Of a DNA stretch of 25,672 nucleotides, positions 11,811 to 19,860 are shown piece by piece. A program made the position numbers and the translations under genes. How positions within the stretch are numbered: position 1 is the first letter of the stretch; each line of letters starts with the position of its first letter. Source of the DNA: Ophiothrix spiculata (taxonomy: Eukaryota; Echinodermata; Ophiuroidea; Amphilepidida; Ophiotrichidae); NCBI GenBank assembly GCA_000969725.1, contig JXSR01S068413.1, one strand, 5' to 3'. Under the pieces are notes generated by a model, which saw only the letters and a list, made by a program, of their open reading frames with translations, was not told where the DNA came from and did no database searches.

Positions 11811-11847
11811 AGCTCTTTGTTCAATATAGGTGGCTCTGAAAAGAGCC
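11811..11847 (-). promoter_or_regulatory. Histone mRNA 3' processing signal: stem-loop plus downstream element
   Basis: On the minus strand 11847-11832 reads GGCTCTTTTCAGAGCC, the exact consensus 6-bp stem and 4-base loop of metazoan replication-dependent histone mRNAs, in the usual context (CCAAC before, ACC after). Eleven bases beyond it comes ACAAAGAGCT (11820-11811), which matches the purine-rich histone downstream element that pairs with U7 snRNA. In the known family SLBP binds the stem-loop and U7 directs cleavage between the two elements. The coding end of a histone should lie within about 100 bases upstream (11850-11950), but no histone C-terminus is present there; the sequence is AT-rich and then enters a LINE. 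The signal therefore looks orphaned. Confidence 0.8.
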
Positions 11848-11939
11848 GTTGGATTACGTGAAATGTTATGGGATTTATTGTATTACATCCCGCTAATATA
11901 ACTTAAATTACAGAGTCAGGCTTAAGATATTCTATTATA

Positions 11940-12296
11940 TAATAATAATAATAAAACGGTGCTTATGAAGCGCCTAACACCGGAGTCTCTAAGCGCTATA
12001 CAATCATAAGAAAACTAAACAGTTACATACATAGACATAATATACAAAAATAAAGTTATACATACATACATATATATACTAAGCAAGGCATGAACAAAAT
12101 ACAGTTATATGAAAACAAGGAACTTATTTACCAAAAGCGAGTTTAAACAAATGTGTCTTAAGGCAAGATTTAAATTGATTGACAGTTTGACAATTCTTTA
12201 CATGAAGTGGCAGAGTATTCCAAAGGACAGCAGAAGCTTTTTGGAAAGAACGATCACCATAAGTAGCAGTAGCTGCTGATTATAAATAGGTATGGC
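11940..12296 (-). mobile_element. 5'-truncated LINE 3' end (CR1/L2-type)
   Basis: On the minus strand the C-terminus of an ORF2-like protein is readable at 12124-12279: ATYGDRSFQKASAVLWNTLP and then the KTHLFKLAFGK tail before TAA. This is the characteristic end motif of CR1/L2-group reverse-transcriptase proteins. A 3' UTR of about 170 bases follows, ending GCGCTTCATAAGCACCGT and an ATT repeat (11941-11954). An upstream TAA and the short length show 5' truncation, which is normal for LINE copies. CTATTAT flanks both ends (11932-11938 and 12297-12303) and may be the target duplication. The fragment is not autonomous. Confidence 0.75.
12124..12279 (-). pseudogene. LINE ORF2 C-terminal remnant
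   Basis: This is the final 51 codons of a non-LTR retrotransposon polyprotein, in frame to TAA. Residues YGDRSF, LWNTLP and FKSCLKTHLF match the conserved tail found after the reverse transcriptase domain in CR1/L2 elements. No reverse transcriptase motif is included because the copy stops upstream at about 12280-12296. It is a dead fragment. Confidence 0.75.
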
Positions 12297-12569
12297 CTAT
12301 TATGATGTGAAGTGCAGTGAGTTAGGCATGGAAGTCTATGTTACATTACCTTAGGATACAAGATACAGTAAAATAGCATTGTGACTTTGTCTTTTCTCCT
12401 CTGAGGAAATGCACCTATCAAGTGCGTGAGGTAAAGCAAAGTTGACGTGTGTCATAATTCTCTTTTGTAACAAAGCATTTGTTTCTCTTTTGTGTAAATT
12501 CTACCGTTAAAAACGGCAGAGATACCTATTGATGTGATGTACGTATGAATACGTACTGAGTCCTGTAAC

Positions 12570-12770
12570 TTATGGTAGAAGACGGGTTTTCTTGATAAAA
12601 AAATCCCATGATTTAGTTTGGTAACGTTTATGTAGTCTGGTTGTGAAATCCGCTGCTCGAATATGATGCTTTGGAGTAAAAATCAAAGCTAAAAGTAGTA
12701 GAAATGAAGAAATCGTCAGTAATGAGAGCTCTCTGCGACGTGTTGCTGTGGTGGTATTCAGTTCTGCAAA
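12570..12770 (-). other. Unassigned open stretch, minus strand
   Basis: About 66 codons stay open on the minus strand, from after a TGA near 12775 to TAA at 12570-12572. An Arg-rich start (TATRRREL) is followed by a hydrophobic run (LSLLTISSFLLLLALIF) that could be a membrane segment, then a basic tail ending KKTRLLP. A TTTGCAG lies just at its upstream edge and could be an acceptor. There is no ATG, and I recognise no family. It could be a terminal exon, transposon debris or chance. Confidence 0.2.
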
Positions 12771-12929
12771 TCAAATGAAATGATAATAATGAAACATCAA
12801 AACATTAATGAATTGTAGCCTCTACAGTACAATTTGTACTATCAATAATAGTTCATTTTCCTCTTTTCTGCTCAGCAAGACATTTATTAAAGTGCTTGTA
12901 AGAGAAACACTCATAACACCTTTAAAAGG

Positions 12930-13795
12930 AAATGAAACCTTTTAATTAAATTCCATCCCCTCACTATTTTGACACCTGTGTTTTATCCTGTCACTTCCAT
13001 CAATACATGATACTCGTATTACAAGACTTCTTATGGTTACGTGAAGTCAACTACTGATTTACAAGCAACGATAGTCGTCTATTTATTTGCTTTTAATCCT
13101 TCACAGTATGGTAGTGCTTTAAATACGACCCTTAAATAACCATTAAATCTATTTTCTCTAGTTGCAAGGATAATAAATTGTATGCCTTGTTAAATGAGCA
13201 AACACAAGATTTGACAACTTCAACATGCTTTTTGATTCTTCCAATTCAATTGTCTAACATTTTATCCCGTCGACATATGTGAAGATTCTACTCTAATACA
13301 AATAATAAAGTAAAACATAGCAGTACAGTTATCAAGACATGAGAGTTCATATCATTGGCAAAGCTTGATCTGAAGTGCGTAATTTATTTTATTGTTGTCT
13401 GCAGACTGGTACGTAATATAGCATATCAAACGTTATAAGATTTTGTTTGGTGTAGGCAAGCCAAAAACAAATAAAACTGATTTATTTGTTCTATATTTTA
13501 TTTATATAACCGTGATATACGAACTTGGTTAATAACACTTGTCACAGCTACATTTTTGTTCTAGGTAAATGGACAAAATAAAGGATAAAGCTTATAACCG
13601 ATTAGTAACTTCGTATATAAGGAAAGGAACAATTACATGATAAAGCTTTAACAATGTTTTTTTAATAATCTCCTTGTCTGTAGGGACAAAGTAGGGTATA
13701 CTACCAACAGATCACCGCGATCCACTTTTTCACACAGCAGGACACTTTCTTAAGTATCATTATAGGAACAACACTCATAACACTCCTAAACATGT
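12930..13795 (-). repeat. Array 2, unit 7 (866 bp)
   Basis: Terminal block 13158-13253 is open (31 codons plus TAG, border GTTAG). First block 13705-13778 is 74 nt instead of 72 and is frameshifted. Just before the unit, 12880-12920 holds a more diverged partial copy of the first block on the minus strand. Confidence 0.85.
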
Positions 13796-14033
13796 AAATG
13801 GTAATGAAAACCTTTTAATTAAATTCCATCACTGTACTATTTTTTCACCTGTGTTTCATCTTGTCACTTCCATCAATACATGACATTCGTATTATATGAC
13901 TTCTTACATGAAATTAACTTCTGCTATACACAAACAAATGTGTTAGCTTAGGTAAAAGCACATTGAGATAAAATTTATTTGCTTTGGTTCTTTGACAGCC
14001 AGCTAGTGGCTTATAAAACTATCCTTCAGTAGC

Positions 14034-14321
14034 GTGGAGCTCGTGTGGTCTAGTGGAACAGAGCAGGACTGCGAATCAGTAGGTCGTGAGTTCGAGCCCC
14101 GCTACGGCCAACGGGTTATGTTCTTGGGCAAGACATTTAATCCTAATTGCTTCGTCGACCCAAGCGTTATCATGGGTAGTTACTAGGAATATACTCAATA
14201 GGCGCCGTGATTGTAAGGCAGCCGCGTAAGTTGGTTATATTCTATTGGTAACGGAATAAATGTAAAGCGCTTTGATCAATTCTGGAAAAGCGCTATATAA
14301 GCACCGACATTTTTTTTTTTT
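14034..14321 (+). mobile_element. tRNA-derived SINE
   Basis: The head is tRNA-like: an A-box-like GTGGTCTAGTGG (14045-14056) and a B-box-like GAGTTCGAGCCCC (14088-14100) form the internal RNA polymerase III promoter. A central part follows that contains TTCTTGGGCAAGACATTTAA, a stretch shared by many invertebrate SINEs. The tail reads AAAGCGCTATATAAGCACCG and ends in 12 T. The element interrupts a unit at CTTCAGTAGCCATAATAACC, a sequence seen whole in other units. Only AGC (or TAGC if one T belongs to the target) is repeated at the borders, so the target duplication is very short or absent. Its tail resembles the 3' end of the LINE at 11940-12296. Confidence 0.9.
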
Positions 14322-14350
14322 AGCCATAATAACCATCAAATCTATTTTCT

Positions 14351-14985
14351 CTAGTTACAAGGATAACAACTTTTATCCCTTGCTAAGTGGGCAAACACAA
14401 GGTTTGACATCTCCAACCTGCTTTTTGATTCTTCCAATTCAAGAATCTAACAGTTGATCCCGTTGGCATATGTAAAGAGCCTACTCTAATTCAAACAATA
14501 AAGTAAAATATACCAACTATCAAGAAAAGAGAATCCTATCATTGGCTAAACTTGATCTGAAGTGCGTACCGCAGTCTCGTCTGCGCTTTTAGTGTCTCGA
14601 GACTGGTACGTGTACGTAATATAGCATATCGAATGTCATAAGATTTAGTTTTGGTGTAGGCAAGCCAAAAACAAATGAAACTGATTTATTTGTTCTATAT
14701 TTTATTTATATAACCGTGACATACGAACTTCATTAATAATATTTTTCACAGCTACGTTTTTATTCTAGTTAAAGGAACAAATGTAGGTTAAAGCTTATAG
14801 TTGCTCAGAAGCCTCGTATATAACTTAAAGGAAAGGAATAAATTATAGGAAACAATCTTTAACACTTTTTGTAATAGTAACCCTATCTGTAAGGACAAAA
14901 AATGGTATACTACCAACAGATCACCACGAGCCACTTTTTCACGCAGCAGGACACTTTCTAAAGTATCATTAGGAACAACACTCAT
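14351..14985 (-). CDS. Candidate two-exon small gene copy, unit 8 (55 residues)
   Basis: Block one, 14914-14985, reads MSVVPNDTLESVLLREKVAR then GDLL and ends at GTAGTA. Block two, 14351-14446, starts after GTTAG and reads ILELEESKSRLEMSNLVFAH then LARDKSCYPCN and TAG. They join in phase across a 467-base intron with GT/AG borders. An AATAAA lies downstream at 13974-13979, now pushed away by the SINE. Block one is also open upstream to an ATG at 15073-15075 (reading MMEVTRWNTGEKIVQGWN), because a TGG replaces the TGA found in sister units. The product would be small and charged, with two Cys near its C-terminus; I recognise no family. Without transcript data it is a candidate only. Confidence 0.35.
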
Positions 14986-14995
14986 AACACTTCTA

Positions 14996-16160
14996 AATGG
15001 CAATGAAACCTTTTTAATTAAATTCCATCCCTGTACTATTTTTTCACCTGTGTTCCATCTTGTCACTTCCATCAATACATGGCACTCGCATTATATGACT
15101 TATTGCGTGAAATCAAGTTGTGTTATATACAAACAAATATGTTAGCTCAGGTAAAAGCACATTGAGATAAACTTTATTTGCTTTGGTTCTTTGACGGCAA
15201 GGTAGTGGCTTATAATACTATCCTTCAGTAACCATAAAAACCATCAAATCTATTTTCTCTAGTTGCAAGGATAATACATTTTGTCGAGTGTTAAATGAGC
15301 AAACACAAGGTTTGACAACTTTAACCTGCTTTTTGATTCTTCAAAATCAAGTCCCTAACCATTTATTCCTTTGGTTTTTGCAAGGAGTCTGTTCTAGTAC
15401 AAATAATAAAGTAAAGCATGCCCGATATTAAGATTTAAAAAAAAGCCTATTGGCAAATCTTGATCTGAAGTACGTATTTCAACCTTGCCTACAGGTTTAA
15501 AAAATAGTCTGCAGACATGTACATATGTATAGCATATCGAATCCTTTAAGATTTTAGTTGTGGTGTAGACTAGAAAAAGCCAAAGAACTTGCTGTTTTTA
15601 TATTTTATTAATATACCTGTTTTATTCGATTTGGGTCTTTTCAGATATACTTTTATCCATGGATATGGATATTAGAAAAGGAACAAAAATAGAGCATACG
15701 AATTATACACAGTTGTTAAGTAACCGCACACACAGGAATAATTTAATAGTTTCTAGTTACAAGAAAAGCAAATTGTATCCCGTGTTAAAGGAGGAAAAAT
15801 AAGGTTTGACATCTGCAACCTGCTTTTTGGTTCTTCCAATTCAAGTGCCTAACAGTTTATCCCTTTGGCATATTTGAGGAGTCTACTCTAATCTAAATAA
15901 TAATGTAAAACCTACTGGTTATTTAGACAAGAGAGTGAGTCTATATCATTGACAAAACTTGATAACTGTGTTTCGGTCTGTAGACTCGTACAAAGCATAT
16001 CGAATGTTTTAAAAGAAATTGATTTTGGTTTCGACGTAGCACACACATTTCAAAAGTGTTTTTTATGGTCCCTATGTTATTTTAATAACCGTGACATGCG
16101 AACTTGGTTTTGTTCATGAATATCTTTGACTATTACGTTTTCCGTTTAAATTAACATCAC
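14996..16160 (-). repeat. Array 2, composite unit 9 (two terminal blocks, decayed end)
   Basis: Same composite type as units 4 and 5. Terminal blocks 15259-15354 and 15753-15848 are both 96 nt, open, end in TAG and have a GTTAG border. In the second, the TAG that reads TTG in units 4 and 5 is present, so the long form arose inside array 1. No first block is found upstream on the minus strand; the end of the unit has decayed by about 16160. Confidence 0.75.
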
Positions 16161-16856
16161 ATTTTTTATGTCTTTTAAAATTGATGCAGCTTATGTTTTT
16201 AACGATTCAGGTTATATTAATCATAGATTGAGAATTGACTGATGTTTGATTTGTTAGTAATACAATATAGAAACCCAATATGAACACTCTACTTCGAGCA
16301 AAATATTATTGTTATTACATATTGTTAACCAACTTCGAAGTTCAAAGAAGAGCCTGGTCACTGTCCTAGGTCATCTAAAGCAGATTATGTTTCATACATA
16401 TAGAAATAAATGAATTTGGATGGGATCTAAAATATAATTGGTCTACATTTTTTATCAAAATGTTCTCATTGCAACATTACATACGCTATTTTGACGTACA
16501 GTTTGATAAGTGTATTCCACGTGTATCTGTACCGCTGACCCGGGCAAACCCGAAAGTTTAAAAACACAATATAACCCCTAAACGTTCTTAGATTTTGATT
16601 TCCCTTGATTTACTTTTTTATTTTACAGTAGCTAGAAATATTTAAATGTCCAGCATTCACATAAGAATACTATTTATGTCGACCAACATATTCGACATTT
16701 ATGTTGTAGTCTATGGGCAACGCCACATTTGTTGAAAAATTGTGATCAAATTTGCAAAAATATGTTGAATTTTTCACCTCTTTTAGAGTTAATAAGAGCA
16801 AAATGAGATCAAAGCTTTATTGATGTGTTCCGACATAAATAAGAACATTGACAATT
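16161..16856. other. Unassigned sequence, no gene seen
   Basis: AT-rich stretch without repeats that I can match inside the window, without frames longer than about 60 codons and without an RNA gene. On the minus strand an AATAAA occurs at about 16818-16823. Confidence 0.5.
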
Positions 16857-18238
16857 GTAACTGCCTACACCGCCCTGGAAGCTTCTCCCGGTATTTCTCT
16901 AGACCTGCTAATTGGTCTAACATCTTCAGATTTCTTCAATCGATTCATGACCCTTGCCCAGGGAATGATCGGAGCCCAAGGGGGAACTCGCACTTCCAAC
17001 TCTGCAATGTAGGCCTATAGTCCCTATGGGCTGAATTATCTACTGCAACTTGCTATACCATTGTACCATTGTTTTATCCCCGGTGGTTTTATCCTGGGAC
17101 CATAAAACCTAAAGTTTTATGGTACCAGGTTTAATCCTAAAGTTTCAAAACAGTTTATTTTTTCGTGATTTAAAACAAAGGCATACTAAATGTTATAATA
17201 GGTATATCATTGCAATGATTTGACTCATGATGTTGCATTTTCTTTTCTTTCGAATATTATGATACCATTTATTCATTTTAGAGACCATACCGTATTTTAT
17301 TCGTATCAACGCATGTTTTCCATCATTGTACCATGTCTAGAACTTGTCTTGTTGTTATGTTTTATTACAACATTTTTGAGATAATATCATCCATTAATAA
17401 TATGATTATACAATCCTCGACTGAGTATTTTGTTGACATCCCGCTTGGCAATACAATGAAAAAAATGTATACCCCTCTTGCCTGTTTAGGCTATGCTTAA
17501 TTACGGATGCGTGAAATTGCTTGATTATGGTATTAATGGATTTCACTAGATAGAATTTTCAAAATCGAAGGCTTTCGTTCCTAGCAAGGTATTGATGATA
17601 TTATCATCATAAGTCTGTGAAAGAATATAGGCTTGACACAAGGTCAAATGATTTTGCAAAATGCTATTAATTATACTACGACAAGAAGCGAGTCTAGACG
17701 AAAAGTGGCGGTCTGGACACGTGGTGAATAATCGAAAAATACTGAGTGGGCAGATTCTTTTTGGTAGAATAATCCTCAAATTTCCGCCTATGCAACATAA
17801 AATTAAGGGTTTGTTTTGAAAACAGACATCGTATTCTAACCAAATTTTGAATAAGTATAAATGTTGCATCGGACAGATTTTGAGATTTTTTCGGTTAATT
17901 TTGCCATAGAGAACTTAGAAAATGGTGAAAGGATTGAAGTAAATAATTAAGTGAATGAAAATAAAATTACACCTTTGAAAAGTGACATTATCTTTTCTGC
18001 TTATTTTCCGTGAATTATTTAATTTAAAGTTCTACAAACTTAATTCAGTCATTTTTTCAGTACGTAATGCTTTAGTTTGTTCGTGAAAAAATAACAAATG
18101 AAAAATGCATCCGTCGGAATTTTCCGGAATTGAAACCGGAAGTAGCTTCAACATGACAAAAATTGCCTAAAATATAGCATTAAACACCGCGAAAAACGTT
18201 TCTAGTTATTTACCTTCCAGGGCGGTGAAGTAACTGCC
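16857..18238. mobile_element. 1364-bp DNA transposon with 16-bp TIRs and 9-bp TSD
   Basis: The body is 16866-18229. The left end reads TACACCGCCCTGGAAG and the reverse complement of the right end reads TTCACCGCCCTGGAAG, 15 of 16 bases the same. GTAACTGCC lies directly outside both ends (16857-16865 and 18230-18238), an exact 9-base target duplication. A TSD of this length fits Mutator-like or Merlin-like elements; hAT and P elements usually make 8 bases. The interior has a 16-bp hairpin at 17093-17129 and a 107-codon minus-strand frame (17546-17869) in which I see no transposase motif. The copy is probably non-autonomous. Confidence 0.78.
17093..17129. repeat. Hairpin: 16-bp arms, 5-base loop
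   Basis: The left arm CCTGGGACCATAAAAC (17093-17108) pairs with the right arm GTTTTATGGTACCAGG (17114-17129) with one mismatch, around the loop CTAAA. It lies near the left third of the 16866-18229 transposon. Confidence 0.85.
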
Positions 18239-18270
18239 CGTGCCTGATGACAGACACATCAAGTTTCTGA

Positions 18271-18363
18271 CACGTGACCTTAAGGCCGGTAAACCGGCTC
18301 ATCGGGTATACGGTACATTTACACGTGAGCCGGTATATCGGCTCGTCGGGTTCAAAGGGTTAA
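18271..18363. mobile_element. GC-rich terminus of a piggyBac-like element (one end only)
   Basis: The sequence ends TTCAAAGGG followed by TTAA (18360-18363). Read inward on the minus strand this is TTAA then CCCTTTGAACCCG, the arrangement of piggyBac-type ends (TTAA target, CCC start). Inside lie two diverged direct copies of a 22-base motif, starting CCGGTAAACCGGCTCATCGG (about 18286) and CCGGTATATCGGCTCGTCGG (about 18330), each preceded by CACGTGA at 18271 and 18323. The GC content is far above the surroundings. The opposite end is not found, so this is a partial copy and the family call is tentative. Confidence 0.4.
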
Positions 18364-18975
18364 TATTGTAGATACTGTCTTGAGTTATGAAAGAGCATTG
18401 GTCGTCGGCCTGTTTCAAGAGGATTTCTCCAAGAATAAAGGAAGTAGCTTGCAATTGATCTACAATGAACTTGACGACTGATTTTGTACTTTATAGGCAG
18501 TCTTGTAGATCGTGTAAACAAAATAATTTACAAAACATGCATTAAGTAACTCTTATCTATTAATTGAAAAAAAATCAACTCATTCTTTATTCAATACAAC
18601 AAGTTTATATCGGGTTTTTCTCAACAAAGAGAAAGTCTAATACCTTTAAAATATGCATTCTGTAAGAAAACCACCATTTGTATAAGTGCATAAATCACAA
18701 ATACGTAATTTCTAACAGCAAATTAATTAAATTAAACAAAGTCATTGTTGCACTCACTTTTATAAAGTTTTATAAAGATTACCATATCATATATCATTAA
18801 ATTTAAACGGAAGTATTTTTTCTCTTTTGATTTGATGTATGATCAAGTTAATAAATGTATAAAAATAGTATAGATCATAATGTAATGATTTTGAAATAAA
18901 AGTATCGACAATCTTTTTATATCATTTGCTTTTAAATCACAGAATTGATTAAACACGTTTCGTGTTCCTCACTAA
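18364..18975. other. Unassigned AT-rich sequence
   Basis: I see no gene, RNA or repeat here. Composition becomes very AT-rich from about 18530. Confidence 0.5.
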
Positions 18976-19050
18976 GTACTCAGATGTAAAATAAGCTTAT
19001 ACAACCATCTTTGCTTAATTCTAAACACGAGTTGTGCGATTATATGCCAA

Positions 19051-19296
19051 ATGTACATAATGGTTTGCTGGGTGAATACCCTGCATACTGGATCATTCGT
19101 GATTTACAAAAGAGCTGGTCTATTACCATTAACAGTGTATTATACAAAATCAAAGAGTTTTTTTGCAATTGTTGATAAAAGCTTTGTTGAACATAGTGCT
19201 TTTAAGGATATTAACGACATTGAACACGAAAAGTGTGAAAAATATCAATTTGTAAAGAAAGACGGGAAATTACATCAAGACGAGACAGTAATTTAG
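19051..19296 (+). CDS. Possible small or terminal-exon coding stretch, unknown product
   Basis: ATG at 19051 opens 81 codons to TAG; the frame is open from 18976, just after a TAA. The first half is hydrophobic to neutral (VYYTKSKSFFAIVDKSF) and the second half is strongly charged, with FKDINDIEHEKCEKYQFVKK close to the end. This amphipathic, Lys/Glu-rich ending is unlike the chance frames nearby, which are rich in Leu, Ile and Cys. A weak acceptor (CACGAG at 19026-19031) could make it a last exon. I recognise no family, and no polyadenylation signal closely follows. The confidence is low. Confidence 0.22.
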   Translation: MYIMVCWVNTLHTGSFVIYKRAGLLPLTVYYTKSKSFFAIVDKSFVEHSAFKDINDIEHEKCEKYQFVKKDGKLHQDETVI

Positions 19297-19348
19297 AGAC
19301 AATCTCTTTGCCACCCTGAAATTTTGATATCTCATAACTTAGTTCATT

Positions 19349-19860
19349 TTAAAAGGGGTATTGGACAAGTTTAGCATCGTCCCCAAACTTGTCCCCAAGC
19401 CTTTTTTAGATTTTTGCATCATTTGAAGTATTAGCGGTAATAATTACAGCATGCAAAGTTTCATTGTCAAGTTCAAACCCTATATCTCAAAATATTTAGA
19501 TTTTTTATTTTTAATTATCGTTGTCGACAACTATAAATACTGCCCTCTATTGTTGAATTTTTTAAAATGGACTATTTCAGATGATCTAATGCAAACTCCA
19601 AATTTCTTTTGATTTATGAACAATCCATGATGTTAAAGGAATGTTTTAAAAGCAAATCTTTGACTCTTTCTTGGTATATAGCACCAATTAATATGTTTAT
19701 AGAATAGCTTCATACTCAAGATCAACAAACAAAATTGTTGACTGTCTGAAGGTTTGATCTAAATTTTCCCTATATCTGGTAATTGACCGTTGTTTTCTAA
19801 CATATGAACTCTAAATCATCCACAAATAAAATATCGAAATTTCTTTCAATGTCCCTTTAA
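19349..19860. mobile_element. TTAA-flanked MITE-like element (~504 bp)
   Basis: TTAA at 19349-19352 is followed by AAGGGGTATTGGACAAG; at the other end the reverse complement reads TTAA (19857-19860), AGGGACATTGAAAGAA. The two ends resemble each other imperfectly (AGGG, ATTG and the A-rich part shared). A TTAA target and ends of this kind are known from Kolobok and piggyBac-derived MITEs. No coding capacity is seen. Confidence 0.4.

Larger units (their letters stand above)
11676..12781. other. 1.1 kb block present only in copy B of the duplication
   Basis: In copy A, GAATAAGGATAATAGTAAAAC runs without a break at about 950. In copy B the matching bases are split at GAATA (11671-11675) and ATGATAATAATG (about 12779). 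Either copy B gained this DNA or copy A lost it. I find no convincing terminal repeats or target duplication. It contains the histone 3' end signal at 11811-11847, the LINE fragment at 11940-12296, an 8-bp palindrome with a 2-base centre at 12539-12556 (GTACGTATGAATACGTAC), and a minus-strand open stretch at about 12570-12770. Confidence 0.7.
13796..14995 (-). repeat. Array 2, unit 8 (1200 bp including a SINE)
   Basis: A basic unit of about 910 bases plus an inserted SINE (14034-14321). Both open blocks are intact: 14914-14985 and 14351-14446. AATAAA lies at 13974-13979. The SINE sits between the stop and this AATAAA. Confidence 0.85.
12782..16160 (-). repeat. Tandem array 2 of ~0.9 kb units
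   Basis: Second array, with the same landmarks as array 1: ATGAAACC edges at about 12930, 13796 and 14996; TTTGCTTTGG or its variant at about 13085, 13976 and 15174; CTTGATCTGAAG at about 13368, 14547 and 15462. It begins with the same edge sequence as array 1 (about 12782-12930, matching 958-1095). It fades between about 15960 and 16160, where only scattered landmarks (CATATCGAATGTT, ACCGTGACATGCGAACTTGG) remain recognisable. Confidence 0.88.

Noticed and set aside
14034-14110. Possible functional tRNA gene.
   Set aside because: A and B boxes are present, but the anticodon stem does not pair well and the sequence continues into a SINE body and tail.
1020-16160. CRISPR-like or classical short-period satellite reading of the arrays.
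   Set aside because: Units are 0.8-1.4 kb, diverged, contain ordered sub-blocks and show no short repeat-spacer pattern.
16820-17020. Plus-strand 66-codon frame, and on the minus strand a 45-codon open stretch (VPPWAPIIPWARVMNRLKKS) with a TGCAG upstream and AATAAA downstream, which looked like a last exon.
   Set aside because: Both run through the inverted end of the 16866-18229 transposon. The minus-strand TAG is made of two transposon bases and one target base, so it cannot be an old gene end. The GC-rich element end explains the coding-like look.
17546-17869. 107-codon minus-strand frame inside the DNA transposon.
   Set aside because: No transposase or zinc-binding motif, no clear domain, and a composition typical of AT-rich antisense frames. 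It is kept only as part of the transposon description.
18280-18363. A 76-bp element bounded by two TTAA sites (18280-18283 and 18360-18363).
   Set aside because: The left side does not begin with an inverted copy of CCCTTTGAACCC, so the first TTAA is probably accidental.
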